Source: CAZWVM01 sp964637705
Lineage (GTDB): Bacteria > UBA8481
DNA length: 15,943 nucleotides
Assembly: GCA_964637705.1 (NCBI GenBank)
Contig: CAZWVM010000072.1
Location: 1 to 15,943 of the forward strand
Reading direction: 5' to 3'
Below the pieces are notes generated by a model. It saw only the letters and a list, made by a program, of their open reading frames with translations. It searched no databases and was not told the origin of the DNA. Made by a program: the position numbers and the translations under genes. Shown here piece by piece: positions 1-5,882 of the stretch; the first letter of the stretch is position 1, and each line of letters begins with the position of its first letter.

Positions 1-1
1 G

Positions 2-214
2 CTCAAGGACACGGGCGATTCCGATTTCGTCCAGTCCCTCGCCGACGACTACACGCGGCTGCTCTTCAAGGACTCGTCCCGCTCCGCGGCGGAATTGCGC
101 TCGGGCGTCTCCGATCCCGCAAGCCCCTGTTACCTCTACCTCGGCATGCTGACGGGCGGAATCCAGCCCGACGTCTATCATGCGCGGCTCCGCTGTGACA
201 TGCTGCACTGGTAG
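2..214 (+). CDS. C-terminal end of an unrecognised protein (partial)
   Basis: The reading frame is open from the window edge and stops at a TAG at 212-214, giving 70 residues. The peptide starts LKDTGDSDFVQSLADDYTRL and ends with HARLRCDMLHW. It looks like a soluble, mixed-charge tail with two cysteines (one in SPCYLYLG, one in RLRCDM). I do not recognise the family. The next gene starts 40 bases downstream on the same strand with its own ribosome binding site, so the two may share a transcript. The codon pattern (G or C at most third positions) matches the neighbours and supports real coding. Function cannot be assigned from this fragment. Confidence 0.6.
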   Translation, partial: LKDTGDSDFVQSLADDYTRLLFKDSSRSAAELRSGVSDPASPCYLYLGMLTGGIQPDVYHARLRCDMLHW

Positions 215-254
215 CGGAACGGGTGACGGCGGCCGGGTTCCCGGAGGCGGTTTC

Positions 255-1037
255 GTGCCGCGCCGGGAACCCCGGTTCGCCGGGCGGCCCGCCGTCGTGC
301 TCCTCCTTCTTCTCCTCGCGCTACCTGTCCGCGCCGCCCTCGAGGTGACGCCGGTCGTCCAGGAGGTGCTGCTCGAGGAGGGGAGGACGGGGACGGGTGA
401 GTGGCGCGTGAGAAACACGTCGGCCGAAACGGTGATCCTGGGGATCTCCGCCGTCGATTACGAGCGCTACATGGCGGGCGAGAGAGACGCGGACCCGCCG
501 AAGTGGCTCTCGATCGAGTCCGAAGCGCGTCGTCTGCCGCCCGGCGCGACGGCGAACGTGCGCTACCGTGCCCGCCTCGACGAGGGCGGCGTCGACGGCG
601 AGAGCCGCGCCTTCGTCTTCTTCTCCGCCCGGGGTGCGTCCGCGGCGGCGACGGTCGAGGGACGAATCGGAGGTGTCTTCTACCTGATGGACGTCTCGCG
701 ACTCGCCCGGCGGCTTGTGGCCGAGTCGATCGCGGCCGAACCCCGCGGCCCGAACCGGTGGCGATTCGCTTTCACGCTCAGGAACGAGGGCAACTATCAC
801 CTGCGGCCCCGGGGACGGATCCGGATCATCGACGGCCGGGGCCGCGCCGTCTGCCCGGACGTCCCGGTGCCCCTGGGCATGCCCGTTCTTCCCGGCGGTC
901 GCGAGCGTTTCCTCTCCTCGGAGGTGACGAGCCTGCCTTCGGGAAGGCTCGAGGCGCACTACTCCTTCGCCGTCGACGAGGCCTTCGCCTTCGCCGGTGA
1001 GGCCTGTTCCGGCGTTGTCGATTTCACGGTGCCGTGA
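255..1037 (+). CDS. Secreted PapD/WxL-interacting-like beta-sandwich protein
   Basis: Predicted exported protein of 260 residues. I chose the GTG at 255 because a purine-rich GGAGGCGG (243-250) lies just upstream, and because the product then begins with a normal signal peptide: basic MPRREPRFAGR, a leucine-rich core, and a cut after LPVRA. An in-frame ATG at 180 would overlap the upstream gene and bury the signal. Two beta-sandwich regions follow. Residues about 28-125 resemble the N domain of fimbrial chaperones or the DUF916 part of WxL-interacting proteins (VRNTSAETVILGISAVDY, then KWLSIES and a PPGATANVRY edge strand). Residues about 150-255 contain LRNEGNYHLRPRGRIRI, like the second domain of such proteins. 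By family analogy it would bind or stabilise a surface or periplasmic protein. No usher or pilin is visible here, so the partner is unknown. Confidence 0.7.
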   Translation: MPRREPRFAGRPAVVLLLLLLALPVRAALEVTPVVQEVLLEEGRTGTGEWRVRNTSAETVILGISAVDYERYMAGERDADPPKWLSIESEARRLPPGATANVRYRARLDEGGVDGESRAFVFFSARGASAAATVEGRIGGVFYLMDVSRLARRLVAESIAAEPRGPNRWRFAFTLRNEGNYHLRPRGRIRIIDGRGRAVCPDVPVPLGMPVLPGGRERFLSSEVTSLPSGRLEAHYSFAVDEAFAFAGEACSGVVDFTVP

Positions 1038-1046
1038 GGGGAAAGC

Positions 1047-1943
1047 TCAGGCGGAGAGAGTCTCCTCGGAGAGGATCTCGCCCTGCAGGCTCACGATCAC
1101 CGCCTTCATGGGAACGCGCCGCGCCGCGCGGCGCGCCGCCTCCTGCATGAGCACGGCCAGACCGCGACAGCAGGGAACCTGCATGATCATGACGGTGACG
1201 GAACGCACACCGCCCGTATCGATCATCGCCGTCAGCTTCTCGCGATAGGCGTCCATGCCGTCGTCGAGCTTGGGGCAGGCGATGGCGAGGGATCGGCCCT
1301 TCAGGTGATCGCCATGGAAGGAGCCCACGGCGAAGGCGACGCAATCGGCGGCGAGGAGAAGATCGGCGTCCCGGAAGTAGGGGGCCGCCGGATTGACGAG
1401 GTGCAACTGCACGGGCCATTGCCGCAACTGGGAGGGAACAGGCCCGGTCGGCGCCATGGGAGCGGCCTGGTCACGGAAGTCGATGACGCGGGAGCCGGGG
1501 CAGCCGCCCGGGCCGTGCGCGTGGTGATGAGACTCGGCCGCGCTCGCCGGGTGAGCCCCGGCGCAACCGCCGGAAGCCGGCGCGGGCGTGGGTGCGAGAG
1601 CGATGCCCTTCTCGCGGAGCACCGCCATGGCTTCCCGCAGGAGGCCCATCTCGCCGTGATCCGCGAGATGATCGAGGTGGGCCTGGAGCACGTTGGGCCC
1701 CTGCTTCACGATCGTCTCCATGACCTTTCGCTCGTCGTAGGGCTCGGCCTCCCGTTCCCGCACCGTGATCGCGCCTTGAGGGCAGTGCCCGATGCAGGCT
1801 CCGAGCCCGTCGCAGAAGGCGTCGGAAAGAAGCCTTGCCTTGCCGTCGATGATCCTCAGCGCCCCCTCGGGGCAACCGGGGATGCAGAGCCCGCATCCGT
1901 CGCAGAGGCTTTCGTCGATCTCGATGATCTGCCTGAGGGCCAT
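1047..1943 (-). CDS. Ferredoxin-domain protein, FrdX-like, divergent from a Crp/Fnr regulator
   Basis: 298 residues. The ATG at 1943 is preceded by GGAGG. The N-terminus holds a full 4Fe-4S motif, C14-x2-C17-x2-C20-x3-C24-P. A second, incomplete set follows, C44-x5-C50-x3-C54-P, where the expected middle cysteine is Leu47. A linker with a histidine cluster (ESHHHAHG) joins this to a C-terminal domain of roughly 130 residues carrying further cysteines (ADCVAF, IACPKLDD, QVPCCRG). This architecture matches iron-sulfur proteins encoded beside hybrid cluster protein (Hcp) and its HcpR/FNR-type regulator in anaerobes, where they are thought to pass electrons to Hcp during nitrosative stress. That role is family knowledge plus inference; no hcp gene lies in this window. 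The gene is divergent from the regulator at 2047 and converges with the gene at 255, leaving 9 bases between stop codons. Confidence 0.82.
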   Translation of the reverse strand: MALRQIIEIDESLCDGCGLCIPGCPEGALRIIDGKARLLSDAFCDGLGACIGHCPQGAITVREREAEPYDERKVMETIVKQGPNVLQAHLDHLADHGEMGLLREAMAVLREKGIALAPTPAPASGGCAGAHPASAAESHHHAHGPGGCPGSRVIDFRDQAAPMAPTGPVPSQLRQWPVQLHLVNPAAPYFRDADLLLAADCVAFAVGSFHGDHLKGRSLAIACPKLDDGMDAYREKLTAMIDTGGVRSVTVMIMQVPCCRGLAVLMQEAARRAARRVPMKAVIVSLQGEILSEETLSA

Positions 1944-1970
1944 GGTGAGTTCCTCCGTTTCGTCGCAAGC

Positions 1971-2013
1971 ATCATGCCATGTCGCGGCTCCCCTTCGCCT
2001 TGATCTCCGTCAA
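1971..2013 (-). promoter_or_regulatory. Candidate class II FNR-dependent promoter of the ferredoxin gene
   Basis: Read on the minus strand, TGGCATGAT forms an extended -10 (hexamer at 1971-1976, CATGAT, four of six consensus bases, preceded by TGG). The FNR-type palindrome at 2000-2013 is centred 33 bp upstream of the -10 centre. That is close to the 32 bp expected for a class II site at -41.5. Transcription would start near 1964, leaving about 20 bases of leader containing the GGAGG. The spacing fits well, but no transcript data are available. Confidence 0.5.
2000..2013. promoter_or_regulatory. FNR-type operator between divergent genes
   Basis: The sequence TTGATCTCCGTCAA matches the FNR box TTGAT-N4-ATCAA with one mismatch (GTCAA). 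It lies in the 103-bp gap between the ferredoxin gene and the Crp/Fnr-family gene. The encoded regulator has the E-x-x-S-R recognition-helix signature that reads TTGAT half-sites in FNR, so local auto- and cross-regulation is likely. It could alternatively be served by another FNR paralogue elsewhere in the genome. Confidence 0.6.
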
Positions 2014-2046
2014 GAAACAAGCTTTTCGCCCTGTCGCCCGTTCCCT

Positions 2047-2709
2047 ATGATGACGGGCATGAACGTGGTGGCCTTTCTCCAGAATTGCGGTTTCTTCCGG
2101 GGCCTCTCGCCGGCCGGGCTGAAGGCCCTGGCCGCGGTCTGCCGGCCGGTCGAGACCGGGAAGAACCAGGTCCTTTTCCGCGAAAAGCAATCCGGCGAGG
2201 ATTTCTTTCTTCTCGTTTCCGGCCGGGTGCGCCTCCACACCTCGACCCCGGACGGCGGCGAGACCGTGATCAAGATCGTGGGTGCGGGCGAGACATTCGG
2301 CGAAGTGATTCTCTTCGAGAGCGTCCACTATCCCGTGACCGCCACTGTGCTCGTGCCGGGCATCCTTCTCGCCGTCTCGCGTTCCTCCATCCGCGCCCTG
2401 CTCCGCGACGAGGAGTTCCGCCACGACTTCATCGCGATGCTCATGAGAAAGCAGCGCTACCTCGCCCGCCGCGTCGGGCTTTTCGCGACGGAATCGGTGG
2501 AGGAGAGGTTCTTCCATCACTTGAGGGAGGAACACGGAACGAAGGACGAGATGGTGATGCCCTTGACGAAGAAGGACCTTGCCGCGGCGATCGGCACGAC
2601 GCCGGAGACTCTCTCGCGGCTGATCCGCAGGCTGACGGAGCGGCGGGTCATCGCGTGGAAGGGGAGGACGCTCCGGATTCTGAAACCGCGCGGAGGTTCT
2701 TCCGCGTAG
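2047..2709 (+). CDS. Crp/Fnr-family transcriptional regulator (FNR/HcpR-like)
   Basis: 220 residues from the ATG at 2047; ATG 2059 (MNVVAFLQ) is an equally possible start. No Shine-Dalgarno sequence is visible before either. Residues about 10-125 form a cyclic-nucleotide-binding-type beta-roll (VETGKNQVLF, GGETVIKIVGAGETFGEV). A dimerisation helix spans about 125-155, and a winged helix-turn-helix about 150-215 (MPLTKKDLAAAIGTTPETLS). The recognition helix shows E187, S190 and R191, matching E209, S212 and R213 of E. coli FNR, which contact TTGAT. Only two cysteines are present (C14, C32), so FNR's four-cysteine oxygen-sensing cluster is absent. A haem- or NO-sensing HcpR-type mode is therefore possible. 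The adjacent TTGAT box and the divergent ferredoxin gene suggest it controls that gene, probably in response to nitrosative or redox stress. An FmdB-like gene follows after 37 bases. Confidence 0.88.
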   Translation: MMTGMNVVAFLQNCGFFRGLSPAGLKALAAVCRPVETGKNQVLFREKQSGEDFFLLVSGRVRLHTSTPDGGETVIKIVGAGETFGEVILFESVHYPVTATVLVPGILLAVSRSSIRALLRDEEFRHDFIAMLMRKQRYLARRVGLFATESVEERFFHHLREEHGTKDEMVMPLTKKDLAAAIGTTPETLSRLIRRLTERRVIAWKGRTLRILKPRGGSSA

Positions 2710-2746
2710 CTTCGGAAGGCGTTAGAATCCGGCCAGGAGAATCCAG

Positions 2747-2971
2747 ATGCCCATTTTCGAGTATGCCTGTTCCGAATGCGGCGCCGTGTCGGAGTTTCTC
2801 GTCGGAGTGACGTCGGACGCCGAGACGCCTCATTGCCGTTCCTGCGGTTCGAAGAAGGTCGAAAAGCAGTTCTCGGCGCACGCGGCCCCGGCTCGCACCT
2901 CGGCGACGGAAGGACCGGCCTGCGCCTCCGCTTCCTCCTGTCCCCACGCCTCTTCCTGCGGGTGCCGGTAG
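2747..2971 (+). CDS. FmdB-family small zinc-ribbon protein
   Basis: 74 residues; ATG at 2747 with AGGAG at 2735-2739. The N-terminus MPIFEYACSECG is the signature of FmdB/FmdB-like putative regulatory proteins. C8-x2-C11 and C30-x2-C33 form the expected zinc ribbon. After it comes an Ala/Ser-rich tail with four more cysteines (C59, C65, C71, C73), ending in SSCGCR. Tails of this family vary, but a cysteine cluster could bind a second metal. The molecular function of FmdB proteins is poorly defined. It lies 37 bases after the Crp/Fnr gene on the same strand and may be co-transcribed with it. Confidence 0.85.
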   Translation: MPIFEYACSECGAVSEFLVGVTSDAETPHCRSCGSKKVEKQFSAHAAPARTSATEGPACASASSCPHASSCGCR

Positions 2972-3020
2972 AACTTCGCGTCGCGCGCGGTGCGGTATTC
3001 GATCCCTGATCCGCATCCGC

Positions 3021-3064
3021 AAAACGAAATAGGCCCCGCCTCCGCTTGCGCGGCGACGGGGCCC
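3021..3064 (-). terminator. Rho-independent terminator of the lipoprotein gene
   Basis: On the minus strand GGCCCCG (3057-3063) pairs with CGGGGCC (3032-3038). A short inner stem (CCGC/GCGG, 3042-3045 with 3050-3053) lies inside, and a T-rich run (TATTTCGTTTT) follows. It sits directly after the stop codon of the lipoprotein gene at 3078. The plus-strand side has no T tract, so it acts mainly on the minus strand. Confidence 0.7.
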
Positions 3065-3077
3065 GGAGAACGTCCGC

Positions 3078-3647
3078 TTACTTCGTGTACTTGATCGCGA
3101 CGTGATCGACGACCACCGTCGCGCCCTCGTCGAGGGCGATGAGCACGAGCTTGACGGGCTTCACGCCGCTCCACCCGGTCTTCTCGGCCAGGTTGATCGT
3201 CAGGGTCTTCGCGCCCTCGGTCCGGTCGGCGAGAACCTTGTACTGCGCGTCATCCCACGGATCCGGAACGATGCCCACGCCCCAGGCGCCGTTGGTCACG
3301 TTCTTGACCGTCACCTCGAGAACCGGGCCCCGGGAGAAGTCGATGTCCGGGATGAAGAGGGCGACCTTGCCCCAGTTGTCGTCGCCCTGCTCCTTGATCG
3401 TCGCCGTGCCGTCGCCGTTGGAGGTGATGAGAGCGCGGAAGGAGACGTCGTCGTCGTTGTCATACCAGCCCTTGACGTCGTCGAAGGCGTAATCCCAGGC
3501 CAGGGTTCCGGCCGCGGCCGGGGCCTCGGGCGCGGGGGCCGCGGCGACGGTGGGGGCCGCCGGGGTCGCCGGAGCGGGAGGCGGAGCCGAACCGCCGCAG
3601 GCCGCCAAGCCGATCGCCAATCCGAGAATCGCGAGTTTCCTGACCAT
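3078..3647 (-). CDS. Lipoprotein with a carbohydrate-binding-like beta-sandwich
   Basis: 189 residues with ATG at 3647 and a strong AGGAGGT upstream. The signal peptide MVRKLAILGLAIGLAAC ends in a lipobox (L14-A15-A16-C17), so the mature protein should be lipid-anchored. A low-complexity Ala/Pro linker (about 20-46) leads into a single domain (48-189). That domain starts LAWDYAFDDVKGWYDNDDD and ends in beta strands (VKLVLIALDEGATVVVDHVAI). The Trp/Asp-rich opening and jelly-roll pattern resemble CIA30-like or CBM-like galactose-binding folds, but I cannot name a ligand. Its divergent neighbour is a GH99-like lipoprotein, consistent with a shared role in surface glycan binding and cleavage. 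A terminator follows at 3021-3064. Confidence 0.75.
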   Translation of the reverse strand: MVRKLAILGLAIGLAACGGSAPPPAPATPAAPTVAAAPAPEAPAAAGTLAWDYAFDDVKGWYDNDDDVSFRALITSNGDGTATIKEQGDDNWGKVALFIPDIDFSRGPVLEVTVKNVTNGAWGVGIVPDPWDDAQYKVLADRTEGAKTLTINLAEKTGWSGVKPVKLVLIALDEGATVVVDHVAIKYTK

Positions 3648-3798
3648 GATGGGTTATACCTCCTGAAAAGTCCTGCGACTGATCGTGTCCACCCCGGACC
3701 GATCCGGCGTTGTGCCGGCGCAAGGAATCCAGGATCATGATAGGCTCGCGGCAGAGGATCCGCAAGGGAAAAAGAGAGTAAAATTGTCGAATTACGTA

Positions 3799-3827
3799 TT
3801 GCTAAACCGAATAATCAACACTATCTT
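3799..3827 (+). promoter_or_regulatory. Candidate sigma70-type promoter of the GH99-like gene
   Basis: TTGCTA (3799-3804) and TATCTT (3822-3827) are separated by exactly 17 bases; each matches four of six consensus bases. They lie in a conspicuous AT-rich stretch (about 3765-3830) inside GC-rich DNA. Transcription would begin near 3834, with GGAG at 3860-3863 before the ATG at 3870. The same stretch probably also holds the minus-strand promoter for the divergent lipoprotein gene, but I see no convincing -10 for it. Confidence 0.45.
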
Positions 3828-3869
3828 AACCGGGACGCCGCGGGCGGACGGGGGAGAACGGAGAGGTCC

Positions 3870-5756
3870 ATGACGGGTCGATTCACGGGTTCCAGGGGGC
3901 GCTCGCGTGCCTCGGTTTCGGGCGCTGCCGTGGCGGCGATTCTCCTCGTATCCTGCGGTGAGGCCCCCCCGTCTCCTTCGCCCCGGGTCGAACTGACCGG
4001 CCCGCCCCTGATCGTCGCCCATTACATGCCCTGGTACCAGACTCCGCAGGTCTCCGGTTCGTGGCGGCACTGGCAGGTGAACGAGCCCCATATCCTCAAG
4101 CGCTACTGGCATTTCCCGGACCGGCGGAATCGCGACAAGCTCCGCGACATCGCCTCCGTGTACTATCCCGCCATCGGCCCCTACGACTCGGCCGACCCGG
4201 ACCTCTGCGAATACCACATCCTGCTCGCCAAGCTCTCCGGCATCGATGCCTTCGTGGCCGATTGGTATGGTTTCGACCGGTTCGAGGACCAGGGCTTCAA
4301 CGCGATGAAACAGGCGGCGGAGAGGCTGGATTTCAAGGTCTTTCTCTGCTGGGAGGACCAGTCCCTCTTTCCTCCCTACCGCGGCGCATCGACGACGCGC
4401 GAGAAGGCCGTGGAATGGGGGCGTGAGACCCTGTCGAAGATCGAGGACCGCTGGTTCTCCTCGAGGGCCTATCTCCGGATCGCCGGCCGCCCCGTTCTCA
4501 CGAACTTCGCCTGGAACGATCCCGGCCCCGACGTCAGGACCACGTCGTTCTCCGCCGACGAGTGGAACGCCGTGCTCGACTCCGGTCGCGAGAGGCCCGT
4601 CTTCATCCATGACTGGCAGCCCCAGAGGAAGGTGAACGATTTCGAACCCTACGAAAGCGTCATGCCCTGGGGATCGGCGTACCACGCCGGTGCCGACGCG
4701 AGGCCCGAGTTCTGGGAGGCCGCCCGCGCGGCCCGGGACCGCGGGCGATTCTCCTTCCTCTCCGGCACCACGCTGCCCGGATTCGACAACCGGGGCGTCG
4801 GAGGCTGGGGCACCCAGGGGGCGATCGGCGTGACGGACCGGCGGGGCGGCGAGAAGTTCCGCCTGACCTGGGAGGACGCGGTCAAGAACGAAGCCCGTTT
4901 CATCCAGGTCGCGACGTGGAACGACTTCAACGAGGGCGCGACCGTGGAGCCCGTTCGCCTCGGGATCTCCAATCCTGCCGTGCCGGCCGCCGGGTACGGG
5001 TTCCGCGAGCTGGAGACGGTCCAGGAATACGCCGGTCGCCTCAAGGGTTTCTCACCCGATACCGCCGCGCTTCGGCTTCCCGCATGGATCTACGCCTGCC
5101 GCAAGATGGCGGCGGCCTCCGGCGACACGACGGCCAACGCGGCGATCGACGCCGCCCGCGCACTCCTGCTCGAAGGAAAGACCGCGGAGGCGCGCGCCGC
5201 CATAGAAACCGTCTACAACGCCTTCCCGCGCCGGCTGAGGTCGAACCCGGACCTGGCCGTCTACATCGAACCGCCATCGTCGAAGGTGCCTCGCCTCTCC
5301 TACGGCGGCTGGATGAGCGCCTGGAACCTCGTCGACTGCGACGCGATCTTCCAGGACTCCTACGAGGGCGAAAACAACCGGCCTCACCCGGGGAAGAAGC
5401 AGATCCTTTTCGTGCATCCCCGCGACAAGGCGACCCCGGCGCGTCTCGTTCGACGCGTGGCGATCCCCGCGGCCGGCGCCCGGTTGAGCGTCGCGGCGAG
5501 CGCGAACGCGGCCCAACTGAACACCGCCGACTTCGTCCTGAGGATCAGGGTCGACGGCGAGACGATCGAGGAGGCGGTCGTCGCCGCGGGCGGTCGGGAA
5601 TCGAGCGCCGGCTGGAAGACCGTGACCGCGGATCTCTCGCGGTTCAAGGGGCGCGAGGTCGAGGTCGCGATCGAGGCCGGCGCGGGTGGGGCGAAGGATT
5701 GGGCGTGGGAGCACGCGTTTCTGACCGCCGCGCGCATCTCGGGCGTCGATCGATAG
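3870..5756 (+). CDS. GH99/GH71-like glycoside hydrolase lipoprotein
   Basis: 628 residues from the ATG at 3870, with GGAGAGG just upstream. A lipobox (L26-V27-S28-C29) predicts lipid anchoring. Residues about 45-390 form a TIM-barrel-like domain of the GH99/GH71-like type. HYMPWYQTP at 51-59 opens the barrel, YYPAIGPYDSADPDLCEYH lies at about 98-116, and DAFVADWYG is at 126-134. W350-N-D-F-N-E355-G-A-T-V-E360-P aligns with the family's WNEWxEGxxIEP catalytic motif. Family members act on alpha-mannan-type glycans (GH99) or alpha-glucans (GH71), but the substrate here is unknown. A helical stretch (about 395-455) and a C-terminal beta-sandwich (about 490-628, with DFVLRIRVDGETIEEAV) follow, perhaps an NPCBM-like carbohydrate-binding module. 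A terminator lies just downstream. Confidence 0.82.
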   Translation: MTGRFTGSRGRSRASVSGAAVAAILLVSCGEAPPSPSPRVELTGPPLIVAHYMPWYQTPQVSGSWRHWQVNEPHILKRYWHFPDRRNRDKLRDIASVYYPAIGPYDSADPDLCEYHILLAKLSGIDAFVADWYGFDRFEDQGFNAMKQAAERLDFKVFLCWEDQSLFPPYRGASTTREKAVEWGRETLSKIEDRWFSSRAYLRIAGRPVLTNFAWNDPGPDVRTTSFSADEWNAVLDSGRERPVFIHDWQPQRKVNDFEPYESVMPWGSAYHAGADARPEFWEAARAARDRGRFSFLSGTTLPGFDNRGVGGWGTQGAIGVTDRRGGEKFRLTWEDAVKNEARFIQVATWNDFNEGATVEPVRLGISNPAVPAAGYGFRELETVQEYAGRLKGFSPDTAALRLPAWIYACRKMAAASGDTTANAAIDAARALLLEGKTAEARAAIETVYNAFPRRLRSNPDLAVYIEPPSSKVPRLSYGGWMSAWNLVDCDAIFQDSYEGENNRPHPGKKQILFVHPRDKATPARLVRRVAIPAAGARLSVAASANAAQLNTADFVLRIRVDGETIEEAVVAAGGRESSAGWKTVTADLSRFKGREVEVAIEAGAGGAKDWAWEHAFLTAARISGVDR

Positions 5757-5769
5757 ACTTTTCCCCGGA

Positions 5770-5793
5770 AACCGCGCCCGCGCGGTTGATTTT
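5770..5793 (+). terminator. Rho-independent terminator after the GH99-like gene
   Basis: AACCGCG (5770-5776) pairs perfectly with CGCGGTT (5781-5787) across a CCCG loop and is followed by GATTTT. An outer arm, CCCCGG (5763-5768) with CCGGGG (5802-5807), could form a competing longer hairpin. It starts 14 bases after the stop codon. Confidence 0.72.
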
Positions 5794-5882
5794 CCGGCCG
5801 GCCGGGGACTAAGCTTAAAGGCAGCACCACAGTCCGCATGGATGCCTCGGTTCCTCGTCACGAGGGGGAAGGAGCGAGCGGC

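Noticed and set aside
2700..2728. Possible promoter TTCCGC-N17-TAGAAT before the FmdB-like gene
   Set aside because: The -10 is good, but the start site would fall on the ribosome binding site at 2735-2739; co-transcription with the regulator is simpler.
2978..3018. tRNA T-arm-like GGATCGAATACC on the minus strand
   Set aside because: The T-loop lacks the TTC core, no acceptor, D-arm or anticodon stem can be folded around it, and it abuts an FmdB-like gene and a terminator.
3704..3718. Small hairpin CCGGC-N5-GCCGG in the divergent gap
   Set aside because: Only five base pairs and no T tract; common by chance in GC-rich sequence.
5786..5810. Weak promoter TTGATT-N18-TAAGCT before the GGDEF gene
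   Set aside because: The -10 matches three of six bases and the -35 overlaps the terminator of the previous gene; not strong enough to list.
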